A DNA stretch of 64,000 nt from JAJXZP01 sp963787185 (GTDB lineage Bacteria > Spirochaetota > Spirochaetia > Treponematales > Rectinemataceae), in NCBI GenBank assembly GCA_963787185.1, contig CAWBCC010000012.1, forward strand, positions 186,001 through 250,000, in the 5' to 3' direction. Below, one piece after another: positions 1 to 7,318 of the stretch (positions within the stretch are counted from its first letter, which is position 1; every line of letters begins with the position of its first letter). Under the pieces are notes generated by a model. It was not told the origin of the DNA, did no database searches, and worked only from the letters and a program-made list of their open reading frames with translations. Made by a program: the position numbers and the translations under genes.

Positions 1-165
1 CGTCTGGAGGATGAAGTTGATGTCTCCGTTGGTGATGCCCTTGTTCACGATGTCCGACATCAGGGTCGGCAGGTAGAGGTCGGACAGGCACTGGAAGAAC
101 ACCACGGCGACGACGGCCGCCACCGGAACGGCGTAGGGGCGGAGGTACCTGAACAGCTTCAGCAT
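1..165 (-). CDS. ABC exporter, N-terminal part (runs off window)
   Basis: Only the first 55 residues are present; the gene continues past the left edge. The start MLKLFRYLRPYAVPVAAVVA followed by a hydrophobic segment (about residues 12-28) and then SDLYLPTLMSDIVNKGI is typical of the first membrane helix of fused membrane/ATPase exporters of the MsbA/LmrA multidrug type. It begins 10 bases after the stop of the TolC-like gene, with a GGAGTGAGAG ribosome site overlapping that stop, so the two are probably one transcript. An ABC exporter beside an outer-membrane channel suggests an efflux pump. The substrate cannot be read from this fragment. Confidence 0.75.
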   Translation of the reverse strand, partial: MLKLFRYLRPYAVPVAAVVAVVFFQCLSDLYLPTLMSDIVNKGITNGDINFILQT

Positions 166-175
166 CGCGCGGCTC

Positions 176-1660
176 TCACTCCGAGTCTTCCGAAGCGGTC
201 GCCCGTTCCAGGTCGGCCCGGGCGATGAGGGCGTCGATGCGCCTGTTGGTGACCGCGAAGTCCATCCTGAGCAGGTCGAATTTCGCCGAGCGCAGGTCCA
301 CGTCCTTCGCCGTGCCCGCGGCCATCCGGCCCTGCATCACGCGAAGATTCTCCTCCGCCTCGGCGACCATCGACTCGGTGGAGCCGAGATCGCGCATCGC
401 GCGCTCGAGGTCGACGATGCAGGTCTCGACGTCCATCACGACGGCCTGCCGCCGGCTTTCCTCGTCGGCCTTCGCCTTGGTCGCGGCGAGGGTCCGGGAT
501 TTCACGTCGTCGAGGGCGGCGGGGATCCCTCCGATGTCGTAGGTCACCTGGAGGCCCAGGGCCCAGGTCCCCGTGAAGAGCCAGGGATCGGTCTGGAAGA
601 CGGCGCGCTGATTGGGGTCGGCCAGGGTATAGTTGCCGGTCAGGGCTACGGTCGGGTAGAGGGCCGAGCGCGAGAGGGCGATCGCGTGCTCCGCGAGCTG
701 ACATTCCAGTTCGGCTGTGCGCGTCTCGGGCCGCCTCGCCAGGGCGCTCGACACGAGTGCCGTTTCGTCCGGGGAGGCGGAGGCTTCCGGCAGGGGCGCG
801 GTATCCGGCTTCGTCGTGAGCTCGAAAGGGGCTGCGGCGTCGGGGGCCGCCGTCGAAATGCTCAGGGCGGGGAGGTTCATGCCCACCAGCGAGGCGAGGG
901 CCAGAAAGGCCCTCCTGCGGAGGGCCCGGGCGTCGGTCAGATCCTCGGCCGCCTGCTCGAGGCGCATCTGAGCGCCGAGCTGATCGGCCCGCGTCGCGAC
1001 GCCTTCGCCGAACTGTTGGGCGGCGAGCCGGCTGTCTTCCTTCATGAGCTCGAGGTTCTGTTCGAGGGTGGATACGTTGTAGTTCGCTCGGACCGCTTCC
1101 CAGTAGGCCTTCCTCACCTCGAAGACCAGGGACCGCCTCGCCGTCTCCCGGGCAACGTCCTTGATCCGGGCTTCGAGGCCGGCCATCGCCGTGTTCTCTT
1201 CTTCCTTATTGCCGTCGTAGACGGGCCACTCGAGGTTGAGCCCGAAGGAATACTCGTTCAGCAGGGAAGGGAAAGCCAGCGAAACCGGATAGCCGTCGAA
1301 GACTGTGCTGAACGAAGTGTCGGAGGTCGGGAGCTCGCTGAGCCGCGTGTAGCCCGCGCCGGCGGAGAGGGAGGGAAGACTTTTCCATTTCGTCGAATCG
1401 GCCTGGGCGCTCGCCGACTTCCAGTCCAGGTCTGCACTCTCGACCCTCGGGTCCGTGGAAAGAGCCAGTGTCACCGCCTCGTCCATGGAAAGCGCCTTGG
1501 ATAGGTTGGCGGTCCGCGGCGCGGGGATGCCCGTCTGTGCGGGCGCCGCCTGGGCCGCGACGCCGAGGGCGAACGCGAGCGCCACGACCGCGGAGGCCAG
1601 GGTTCTCGTCCGGAGGCGGCTGTACGAAAGCTCCGCGTTCCTGAAGATCGGCTCGATCAA
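176..1660 (-). CDS. TolC-family outer membrane efflux protein
   Basis: About 494 residues, the usual length for TolC/OprM-type outer-membrane channels. A hydrophobic signal segment (LASAVVALAFALGVAAQA, about residues 20-38) is followed by the family opening MDEAVTLALSTDPRVESADL and by long heptad-rich helices in two halves (AQMRLEQAAEDLTDARALRR; SRRQAVVMDVETCIVDLERA), matching the duplicated OEP repeat. The proposed start is TTG at 1660, overlapping the stop of the upstream small gene, because everything further upstream in this frame is low-quality sequence antisense to nothing conserved. Follows the sigma factor and the small membrane protein and precedes an ABC exporter, so it probably forms the outer-membrane part of a regulated efflux system. 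Confidence 0.85.
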   Translation of the reverse strand: MIEPIFRNAELSYSRLRTRTLASAVVALAFALGVAAQAAPAQTGIPAPRTANLSKALSMDEAVTLALSTDPRVESADLDWKSASAQADSTKWKSLPSLSAGAGYTRLSELPTSDTSFSTVFDGYPVSLAFPSLLNEYSFGLNLEWPVYDGNKEEENTAMAGLEARIKDVARETARRSLVFEVRKAYWEAVRANYNVSTLEQNLELMKEDSRLAAQQFGEGVATRADQLGAQMRLEQAAEDLTDARALRRRAFLALASLVGMNLPALSISTAAPDAAAPFELTTKPDTAPLPEASASPDETALVSSALARRPETRTAELECQLAEHAIALSRSALYPTVALTGNYTLADPNQRAVFQTDPWLFTGTWALGLQVTYDIGGIPAALDDVKSRTLAATKAKADEESRRQAVVMDVETCIVDLERAMRDLGSTESMVAEAEENLRVMQGRMAAGTAKDVDLRSAKFDLLRMDFAVTNRRIDALIARADLERATASEDSE

Positions 1661-1989
1661 TCGCGCTTCCCCTCGTCCGATTCCGCATGCCGCGCCATGT
1701 GCTCCCTCATGACGCGCCTCATCCGCATCCGGGCGATGAAAGAGCTGCCCCGTCCGGACAGGAGAATCTTGGCCAGAATCAAGAGGCAGACTGCGTCCCA
1801 GAATCCCAGGGCGGGCAGCCCGAGGATCCCGGACATCACGCGGTTCCACAGCAGCATCACCACGACGCTCGCCGCAGCCAGTACGGCCGCGGCGATGGCC
1901 GCCCACCTGGCCGCGGTCAGGGCTTTTCGGCCCGCGCTCATTTCTTTCCACCGCGGGTGCCTCGCCCACATAGCATCTCCGTGCATCAT
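1657..1989 (-). CDS. Small membrane protein beside ECF sigma factor
   Basis: 110 residues with two predicted membrane helices (about residues 27-48 and 60-78) and a basic C-terminal tail (FIARMRMRRVMREHMARHAE). It lies 13 bases after the ECF sigma gene and its stop overlaps the TTG start of the TolC-like gene, so it is translationally coupled to both. Position suggests an anti-sigma or sensory partner of the sigma factor, but there is no recognisable zinc-binding anti-sigma motif (no HxxxCxxC). Function is therefore unassigned; it could equally be a small accessory of the efflux pump. Confidence 0.7.
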   Translation of the reverse strand: MMHGDAMWARHPRWKEMSAGRKALTAARWAAIAAAVLAAASVVVMLLWNRVMSGILGLPALGFWDAVCLLILAKILLSGRGSSFIARMRMRRVMREHMARHAESDEGKRD

Positions 1990-2002
1990 AGTTTCCTCCC
2001 AT

Positions 2003-2536
2003 TCATGCCCCCGCCCATTCCGACAGCGCGTCCGCGAGGCGCTTGATCGCGTAGCGTTTTCGCGCTCCCAGGGTGTCAGGGGATATCCCCGTCGACTCCG
2101 CGAGTTCCTTGAAGGTCAGCCCGTCCAGGGCCTGGGCTTCTATCACCGTGCGCTGTTCCTCGCTCAGATCCTCGATCGCTTCGTAGAGAGCCTCCGTCAG
2201 CTCGGCCTGTTCGGCGAGCTCCGCCGGATCAAGGCCGGCGGCCTCGACTATCTCGGCGATGAGTTCCTCGGAGACCTCGGTCTCGCCGGTTTCCTTCCGC
2301 ATCCTGCGGTGCCGCCAGAGGTCGCGGACTCGATTGCGGAGAGACGTGAAGAGCCAGGCGGCCAGATCTTCCACCGAATCCAGCGCCTCTGTGTCGGCGA
2401 GGGCCTTCTCGAAGGCCTCCTGCACGAGGTCCTCGGCGTCCGAGAGACTTCGCGTGGCCCCGGCCGCCCAGGAAAGAAAGCCCTGTCTGTTCTGACGATA
2501 TGTTCTTTCGATATCCGATTCCCGGTCCTTGATCAT
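2003..2536 (-). CDS. ECF-subfamily RNA polymerase sigma factor
   Basis: 177 residues with the two ECF domains: region 2 at about residues 10-80 (LSDAEDLVQEAFEKALADTE, then AAWLFTSLRNRVRDLWRHRR, the -10 recognition helix) and region 4 at about 115-172 (LSEEQRTVIEAQALDGLTFK, then ELAESTGISPDTLGARKRYA, a helix-turn-helix that reads the -35 element). It heads the operon that continues with a small membrane protein, a TolC-like channel and an ABC exporter, so it probably controls an envelope or efflux response and possibly its own transcription. No clear ECF autopromoter could be picked by eye upstream. Confidence 0.9.
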   Translation of the reverse strand: MIKDRESDIERTYRQNRQGFLSWAAGATRSLSDAEDLVQEAFEKALADTEALDSVEDLAAWLFTSLRNRVRDLWRHRRMRKETGETEVSEELIAEIVEAAGLDPAELAEQAELTEALYEAIEDLSEEQRTVIEAQALDGLTFKELAESTGISPDTLGARKRYAIKRLADALSEWAGA

Positions 2537-2864
2537 TCTCTCCCATACCTTCCATGACGTTCGAGCAGAGGAATTTGTGTATTGTCCGGCAAAAAAAGTC
2601 TACTGGCGGTCCCGCTTCCCGACCCTTTCATACGCTTCGGAGCGACCAATCCCTCCCGCCGGGCCTCCGCCCGCACGAGTACGATTCGATCTGGATGAAG
2701 CTACGGAAGCTATGATACTGAAGCGGACCGCCGCCCGTCCACGCTGTTTTTCGCCGGGGCGGAGCCGTCGCATCGTAAGCTGGAATTGCCGCAAACAACC
2801 ATTCCGACGCGAGGACCTCGGCCGGCTGGAGGATGGAACATTCGCGGTCTTAGGCTTGCAGTCA
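2537..2864. other. Intergenic region without a supported gene
   Basis: About 330 bases between the divergent sigma-factor and SRPBCC genes. Open frames here are basic, repetitive and antisense-like and show no conserved family. The region should contain the promoter of the minus-strand sigma operon; an A/T-rich stretch around 2575-2600 is the likeliest place, but no convincing -35/-10 pair was found. Confidence 0.5.
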
Positions 2865-2893
2865 TTGACGGTGTGACCGTTAATAGATAATAT
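2865..2893 (+). promoter_or_regulatory. Sigma70-type promoter with TetR-like operator
   Basis: TTGACG at 2865-2870, a 17-base spacer and TAATAT at 2888-2893 form a near-consensus promoter for the SRPBCC-tetR operon. The -35 and spacer are overlapped by a pseudo-palindrome at 2865-2883: ACGGT-gtg-ACCGT with matching outer TT...AA bases. Palindromes of this size overlapping a promoter are typical TetR operators, and the second gene of the operon is a TetR regulator, so autorepression is likely. The operator assignment is inference. Confidence 0.65.
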
Positions 2894-2941
2894 AGTCATA
2901 TGGTCTTTCTGACCGATGCTTCAACCGAGGAGAATTACGTC

Positions 2942-3412
2942 ATGAAAGGAAAATTCCAATGGGAGTTGAATCTCGAAATCAAGGCGCCCACGGCGAAGGT
3001 TTGGGGGATTGCCGATGATCTTTCCTTGATTCCAAGTTATCACCCGGAAGTCGGAAGGGTGGATTTCATCGAAGGCCGAACCCAAAGAGCGGTTGGGGTA
3101 AAATACCGATGCAATGTGCTCGAGGGAAGGAAGGGGAACTGCACCGAGGAAGTCCTGGAATACATACCGGGCCGCAAGATTTCCACTGTCATGAGGGAGG
3201 ATTCGTGGGGCATGGACAAGATATTTGCCAATTTTGTCGTGGATACCACGGTGCTGCGCAAAGACGAAGATACGACGATTCTCAAATTCGAGGCATTCTA
3301 TAATCCGATAGGGTTCGCGAATAGACTGCTCAACCGAATCGTCTTGCGCAGAGTGACGAGAAAGCGATCCCTTTCGGTCATGGAAGGAATCAAAAAATAC
3401 GCCGAGAAGTAA
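2942..3412 (+). CDS. SRPBCC-family (polyketide cyclase/START-like) protein
   Basis: 156 residues from the ATG at 2942, chosen because GAGGAG at 2927-2932 gives a 9-base spacing; a longer frame from 2900 lacks a ribosome site. The pattern WELNLEIKAPTAKVWGIADD at the N-terminus, a central strand-rich part (GVKYRCNVLEGRKGNCTEEV) and a long amphipathic C-terminal helix (RRVTRKRSLSVMEGIKKYAE) match the SRPBCC helix-grip fold that binds small hydrophobic ligands. First gene of a two-gene operon with a TetR regulator 25 bases downstream; the pair probably senses and handles a hydrophobic molecule. The actual ligand is unknown. Confidence 0.75.
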   Translation: MKGKFQWELNLEIKAPTAKVWGIADDLSLIPSYHPEVGRVDFIEGRTQRAVGVKYRCNVLEGRKGNCTEEVLEYIPGRKISTVMREDSWGMDKIFANFVVDTTVLRKDEDTTILKFEAFYNPIGFANRLLNRIVLRRVTRKRSLSVMEGIKKYAEK

Positions 3413-3437
3413 GGCCGAAGGAAAGGAGAAACCCAAA

Positions 3438-4103
3438 ATGCCGCGAGCCTTCACCCCGGCCGAAAAGGCGAGGATCAAGGACGAGTTGATCCGGGCAGCG
3501 AGTACGGCGATTGCCGAAAAGGGATTCAGAAAGTCGAGTATCGACCATATCGTCCAGGCGGCCCATATTTCCAAAGGAGCATTCTACCTGTTTTACGCCT
3601 CGAAGGAGCTGCTGATCTTCGATGCCATTCGCTCCGAACAGACCCGGGCGAGAGAGATTCTACTGAAAGGGGTCGAGGAGCCTCTCGGGCAGGAAGCGGG
3701 CGAATTGGTCGAGCGCTTCCTGTCTGCGCTCTTCGACACTTTTACGGAATTGCCGCTTTTGCGGGAGATCGCCAAGCCTGGGGTAATGCCGGATTTGCTT
3801 CGCGGTCTGCCTGCCGAGGCCATGGACGAAGAGTATGAATCGGACGAGCGCTTCTTCGAGTCGATCTTCAAAAGACTGAAGAGAGCCAAAATTCTCACGG
3901 GCGTGAACTATAGGCTTTTTGCGGGCATTCCCAGGATAGTCTGGGCGCTGGAAACGAATAAAGATATGATCGGATTGGAAAGGTATGACGAAATCAAGAA
4001 GCTTCTTATCCGAGGGCTTGCACGCGAGCTGATCGCCGGCGACGGGAGACATGCGGACGCGGGCATAGGCTCCGAAGGGCGAAGCCGTAGAAGCGACCGG
4101 TAA
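3438..4103 (+). CDS. TetR/AcrR-family transcriptional regulator
   Basis: 221 residues. The N-terminal TetR DNA-binding domain is clear (about residues 10-60): AASTAIAEKGFRKSSIDHIV followed by QAAHISKGAFYLFYASKELL, the helix-turn-helix. The C-terminal ligand domain is divergent. ATG at 3438 has AAAGGAG 9-14 bases upstream. It follows the SRPBCC gene in the same transcript, downstream of a palindrome that overlaps the promoter, so it most likely represses its own operon. Its last 20 or so residues are polar and low in complexity and may be a tail outside the fold. Confidence 0.9.
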   Translation: MPRAFTPAEKARIKDELIRAASTAIAEKGFRKSSIDHIVQAAHISKGAFYLFYASKELLIFDAIRSEQTRAREILLKGVEEPLGQEAGELVERFLSALFDTFTELPLLREIAKPGVMPDLLRGLPAEAMDEEYESDERFFESIFKRLKRAKILTGVNYRLFAGIPRIVWALETNKDMIGLERYDEIKKLLIRGLARELIAGDGRHADAGIGSEGRSRRSDR

Positions 4104-4134
4104 TTTAGACAATCGAGGCTCTTGCAAAATGCGA

Positions 4135-4168
4135 AGCCAATTTCAGTGCGCAACTTTTGAAATTGGCT
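4135..4168. repeat. Perfect 11-bp inverted repeat between convergent genes
   Basis: AGCCAATTTCA at 4135-4145 pairs with TGAAATTGGCT at 4158-4168 around a 12-base loop. It sits between the tetR gene (plus) and the small gene ending at 4203 (minus). It could act as a bidirectional terminator stem, although neither side has a strong T-tract directly after the stem. Confidence 0.5.
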
Positions 4169-4202
4169 CGCTTCTCTTACCTTTGCCGGTTTGCGCTTTT
4201 CC

Positions 4203-4526
4203 TCAGTTTTCGTCGCGGACGATATGGATGCCCGCGTCTTTGGGAAGGGCGAGGTCGCAGGCCACCTCGAGGCCCTTGATGATACCCGAGGCGACGGGGC
4301 AGCCGGGATGCCTGCAGTGCGGGCGCAGCTTTTCGAAGATGGTCGACTCGCCCAGCTTGCTGAAGCACTCGGCATAGGCGTCGACCTCGAAAGGCTCCGA
4401 CTCGAGAGGCTTCAGATTGGGACAGTTCGTCTCCATCCGGACGAGGGCATGCTGCATGTCCTCGGAACGGATGTCCGCGACCGTACGGAATCCGCAGATT
4501 CCCGAGTCGACCGTGACCTTCGCCAC
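4203..4526 (-). CDS. Small Cys-rich protein linked to corrinoid protein (DUF6951-like)
   Basis: 107 residues, four Cys in the pattern CGF...CPNLK...C...CRHPGCPVASGIIKG. It starts 18 bases after the corrinoid-protein gene, so it is co-transcribed. Short proteins with this arrangement (AKVTVDSGICGF, then CPVASGIIKGLEVA) occur repeatedly beside corrinoid methyltransferase genes; I believe this corresponds to DUF6951, but the name is from memory. The conserved Cys suggest metal or FeS binding, perhaps in corrinoid handling or activation. No enzymatic function is established. Confidence 0.65.
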   Translation of the reverse strand: MAKVTVDSGICGFRTVADIRSEDMQHALVRMETNCPNLKPLESEPFEVDAYAECFSKLGESTIFEKLRPHCRHPGCPVASGIIKGLEVACDLALPKDAGIHIVRDEN

Positions 4527-4544
4527 GAAAACCCCGATCCCCGC

Positions 4545-5186
4545 CTATGCGGATTTTTCGACGACGGAGACCGCGGCGTCGGCCGCGCTGGCCGCGTCGG
4601 GCGAGTAGAGATCGGCGCCGATGGACTTGCAGAAGGAGTCGGTGACGGGCGCCCCGCCCACCATGATAGTGAGCTTGTCCCTGAGACCCGAGGCCTTGAG
4701 CGCCTCGACGACGCTCTTCATCTCCGTCATGGTCGTGGTGAGGAGGGCCGAGCAGCAGACGATGTCGGCGTTGAACTCGCGCGCGGCGTTGACGAACTTC
4801 TCGCTCGACACATCGACGCCCAGATCGTGCACGGCGAAGCCTTTGCCCTCCATCATCATCTTGACGAGGTTCTTGCCTATATCATGAAGATCGCCCTTGA
4901 CCGTGCCGATGACGACGCTGCCGCGGGACTTCACTCCGGCGGAGACGAGGTGGGGCTTGAGAGGCTCCAGCCCGGCGTTCATGGCGCGGGCGGCGATGAG
5001 GACCTCGGGGACGTAGACTTCGTTCCTTTTGAACTTGCCGCCGATGATGCTCATGCCGGCCATGAGGCCGTTTTCGAGCACATCCTTGGCGCCTATGCCT
5101 TCGTCCAGAGCCTTCTGGACTGCGGCCTTGGTTTCGTTGGCCCGTCCCTTCTGGAGCAGGGCGGAAATATCATCGAGCGTGGACAT
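4545..5186 (-). CDS. Methyltransferase corrinoid (B12-binding) protein
   Basis: 213 residues, the size of MtaC/MtbC/MtvC-type proteins. The N-terminal helical cap domain (about 1-85) carries NGLMAGMSIIGGKFKRNEVY, and the Rossmann B12 domain (about 88-205) carries GDLHDIGKN with D99-x-H101-x-x-G104, the His that ligates cobalt, plus later MVGGAPVT. It carries methyl groups from a methyltransferase I to a methyltransferase II. It is the only corrinoid protein in the window, so it presumably serves several of the UroD-family methyltransferases nearby. A promoter (5252-5280) lies just upstream; the small Cys-rich gene follows. Confidence 0.95.
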   Translation of the reverse strand: MSTLDDISALLQKGRANETKAAVQKALDEGIGAKDVLENGLMAGMSIIGGKFKRNEVYVPEVLIAARAMNAGLEPLKPHLVSAGVKSRGSVVIGTVKGDLHDIGKNLVKMMMEGKGFAVHDLGVDVSSEKFVNAAREFNADIVCCSALLTTTMTEMKSVVEALKASGLRDKLTIMVGGAPVTDSFCKSIGADLYSPDAASAADAAVSVVEKSA

Positions 5187-5251
5187 GAAAGACCTCCTGG
5201 CGGCGTATTGCTAGCGTAATCATACTCCGTTGCGCCGCTCTGTCTTTGAAA

Positions 5252-5280
5252 ATTATGCCTATTTTTGTTCGATCTTGCAA
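5252..5280 (-). promoter_or_regulatory. Promoter of the corrinoid-protein gene
   Basis: On the minus strand TTGCAA (5280-5275), a 17-base spacer and CATAAT (5257-5252) make a good sigma70-type promoter about 65 bases upstream of the corrinoid-protein start at 5186. AGGAGG precedes that ATG. No cobalamin riboswitch is evident in the leader. Confidence 0.6.
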
Positions 5281-5356
5281 GAGTTCTCCCAGGCGCGCCG
5301 GCGCACCCGGCCGCGGGGAGGAAACGAGTTAGGCGATTTAACCTGCCGAAGGCCCT

Positions 5357-5399
5357 TAGCATGCTGTTGAAATACTAGAGGCATTTCAACAGCATGCTA
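5357..5399. repeat. Perfect 17-bp inverted repeat
   Basis: TAGCATGCTGTTGAAAT at 5357-5373 is exactly mirrored by ATTTCAACAGCATGCTA at 5383-5399 around a 9-base loop. It is the first of three consecutive inverted repeats in the 304-base gap between the corrinoid-protein gene and etfA. No open frame is supported here. Perfect arms this long are unusual for a terminator and recall palindromic REP-like elements. Confidence 0.7.
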
Positions 5400-5400
5400 T

Positions 5401-5439
5401 GCAATTGCTCGAAAACCTTGGGGTTTTCTGCGCAATTGC
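5401..5439. repeat. Nested inverted repeat
   Basis: Outer arms GCAATTGC (5401-5408 and 5432-5439) enclose an inner stem GAAAACC / GGTTTTC (5411-5417 and 5422-5428) with a TTGG loop. It directly follows the 17-bp palindrome and precedes the 5452-5485 hairpin. Confidence 0.6.
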
Positions 5440-5451
5440 TGAATTATGGTA

Positions 5452-5492
5452 GTGTCGAAAAAGGCTCTGTAGCCTTTTTCGACACCCTTTTT
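5452..5492. terminator. Strong hairpin after etfA, possible bidirectional terminator
   Basis: Perfect 15-bp stem GTGTCGAAAAAGGCT (5452-5466) with AGCCTTTTTCGACAC (5471-5485), 4-base loop CTGT. On the plus strand it is followed by CCTTTTT; on the minus strand it begins 5 bases after the etfA stop codon. Good candidate for terminating the etfA-side operon, though the T-tract is better placed for plus-strand transcription. Confidence 0.6.
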
Positions 5493-6507
5493 AGGTGCGG
5501 GAGAGCTCCGAGATCATCGCCGGGATCACCTCGAAAAGATCTCCTACCACGGCGGCGTCCGCGAGCTGCATCATGGGCGTGTCCGGGTTGCGGTCTATGG
5601 CGATTATGTAGTTGCAGGACTGCATGCCCACCAGGTGCTGTATCTGCCCCGAGATGCCGCAGGCCAGATAGACCGTGGACTGGACCGTCTGGCCGGTCTG
5701 GCCCACCTGATGGCTGTAGGGTATCCACCCCGAGTCCACGGCCGCCCTGCTCGCTCCGACGGCTCCTCCCACGGCGTCCGCGAGCTTCTTGAGGAGGGCG
5801 AAGCCTTCGGGCCCCTTCACTCCCCGCCCGCCCGAGACGATGAAGCGCGCATCGGAGAGGTTGACGGCGTTTTCCTGGTCGTGGAAGACCTCGAGCACCG
5901 TCTTGACGGATGCGGATTCTTTCGCGGCGAGACTCTCGAAGACGGTCCTGCCCTTGCGGCCGGAATCGAAGCTCAGCGCGTTCATGACGCGTGGTCTGAC
6001 CGTGGCCATCTGCGGGCGATGGTTCGAGGCGCGTATGGTCGCCATGATGTTGCCGCCGAAGGCGGGCCGGGTCTGCAGGAGGTCGCCGTTGGCCGAGTCG
6101 ATGGCCAGACCGGTGCAGTCGGCGGTGAGGCCGCATTCGGCCGCCACTGCGACGCGCGGGATCAGGGCGCGGCCTCGCGTGGTGGCGGCGCATACGAGTA
6201 TCTCGGGCCGGTACTTCTTTATGAGTCTGACCAGGGCCGCAGCCTCGGTTTCGTCGTCGAAGCGGGCCAGACGCGGATCGTCCACGACGAGGGCGACGTC
6301 CGCGCCCCAACCGTGGACCGCTCGGACCTCCTTGGCGAGGCCGGAGCCGAGGAGGACGCACCAGAGCTCGGAGCCGCGCGCGTCGGCGAGAGCGCGCGCA
6401 GCGCCCAGGAGTTCCCAGGTCACCTTTTGGACGGCGCCGCCGAGAACCTCGGCCACGACCCATACGTTGCGGTATTCGGCCCTGAGGGCGTCGGTGTTCG
6501 CGAGCAT
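5491..6507 (-). CDS. etfA: Electron transfer flavoprotein alpha subunit
   Basis: 338 residues. N-terminal ETF domain (about 15-200) and the C-terminal FAD-binding domain (about 205-330) with the family motifs ARFIVSGGRGVKGPEGF, AVDSGWIPYSHQVGQTGQTV and CGISGQIQHLVGMQSCNYII. With the beta subunit it forms a soluble FAD/AMP heterodimer that passes electrons between dehydrogenases and other carriers. It lies 12 bases after etfB and in one operon with a MetF-like reductase and a pterin-binding methyltransferase, so it probably carries electrons from or to methylene-/methyl-tetrahydrofolate chemistry. Whether it bifurcates electrons cannot be decided from the sequence alone. Confidence 0.95.
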   Translation of the reverse strand: MLANTDALRAEYRNVWVVAEVLGGAVQKVTWELLGAARALADARGSELWCVLLGSGLAKEVRAVHGWGADVALVVDDPRLARFDDETEAAALVRLIKKYRPEILVCAATTRGRALIPRVAVAAECGLTADCTGLAIDSANGDLLQTRPAFGGNIMATIRASNHRPQMATVRPRVMNALSFDSGRKGRTVFESLAAKESASVKTVLEVFHDQENAVNLSDARFIVSGGRGVKGPEGFALLKKLADAVGGAVGASRAAVDSGWIPYSHQVGQTGQTVQSTVYLACGISGQIQHLVGMQSCNYIIAIDRNPDTPMMQLADAAVVGDLFEVIPAMISELSRT

Positions 6508-6519
6508 TTTCCGCCTCCT

Positions 6520-7308
6520 TTACACGAGGCTCTTGAGCCTGAGTTCGCGGACGAGGGTGGCGGCGCACTGGGGGGCGCTACCCTCTATGCGGAGCGTCGT
6601 CTTGTTCCGGGGCGCCGGGGGCGCGGTCTTCACGACCCGCGTCGGCGAGCCGTCGAGCCCTATCCTGCCCGGTTCCGCCCCCACGTCGGCAGCGGTCCAC
6701 GTGGCGATGGCCACTTTCTGGGCGGCGAGCCGGCCTTTCAGGGTCGGGATGCGGGGCCGATTTATGTCCTTCACGACGGTGATCACGGCGGGGAAGGTTA
6801 TGCGGCACAAATCCCAGCCGTCTTCGTGCATGCGCTTGGCCAGAAAGTCCTTCTCGCCGACCTCGGGCACGGCCATGACGTAGGTGGCCTGGGGCCAGTC
6901 CAGCTGGGCGGCCAGGCCGGGGCCCACCTGGGCCGTGTCGCCGTCTATCGCCTGCTTCCCGCAGATGACGAGGTCGACGCCGCCGATTTTTCTCACCGCC
7001 ATCGAGAGCGCATAGCTCGTGGCCCAGGTGTCGGAGCCGCCGAATGCCCTGTCCGAGAGAAGGATGCCCTCGTCGGCGCCGACGGCGATCGCCTCGCGCA
7101 GCACGAGGTCGGCTCGAGGCGGTCCCATCGTGATCGCGATCACCTGGCCGCCGCGCTTTTCCTTGATCCGCACCGCCTCTTCCACGGCGTAGGCGTCGAA
7201 GGGATTCGTGACCGCCTTGATGCCTTCGCGGACGATGCGCTTCGTCTCCGGGTCGATCTTCGCATCGTTCGTGCCCGGGACCTGTTTTATGCAAACGACG
7301 ATCTTCAT
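6520..7308 (-). CDS. etfB: Electron transfer flavoprotein beta subunit
   Basis: 262 residues with the beta-subunit hallmarks: MKIVVCIKQVPGT at the start, NPFDAYAVEEAVRIKEK, VICGKQAIDGDTAQVGPGLA (nucleotide-binding signature at about residues 120-140) and RIPTLKGRLAA. Pairs with the alpha subunit encoded 12 bases downstream. The start ATG at 7308 is 10 bases after the MetF-like gene, making etfBA the distal part of a four-gene one-carbon operon transcribed from about 9150. Confidence 0.95.
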   Translation of the reverse strand: MKIVVCIKQVPGTNDAKIDPETKRIVREGIKAVTNPFDAYAVEEAVRIKEKRGGQVIAITMGPPRADLVLREAIAVGADEGILLSDRAFGGSDTWATSYALSMAVRKIGGVDLVICGKQAIDGDTAQVGPGLAAQLDWPQATYVMAVPEVGEKDFLAKRMHEDGWDLCRITFPAVITVVKDINRPRIPTLKGRLAAQKVAIATWTAADVGAEPGRIGLDGSPTRVVKTAPPAPRNKTTLRIEGSAPQCAATLVRELRLKSLV

Positions 7309-7318
7309 CGCGCCACCC

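Noticed and set aside
2600..2899. Minus-strand open frame of 99 codons upstream of the sigma factor
   Set aside because: Basic, low-complexity translation with no ribosome site; it overlaps the SRPBCC promoter and operator.
5187..5251. Cobalamin riboswitch in the leader of the corrinoid-protein gene or of the RamA/UroD divergent region (12474-12633)
   Set aside because: No B12-box-like core or the expected multi-stem arrangement could be seen, and both leaders are too short for the class I element.
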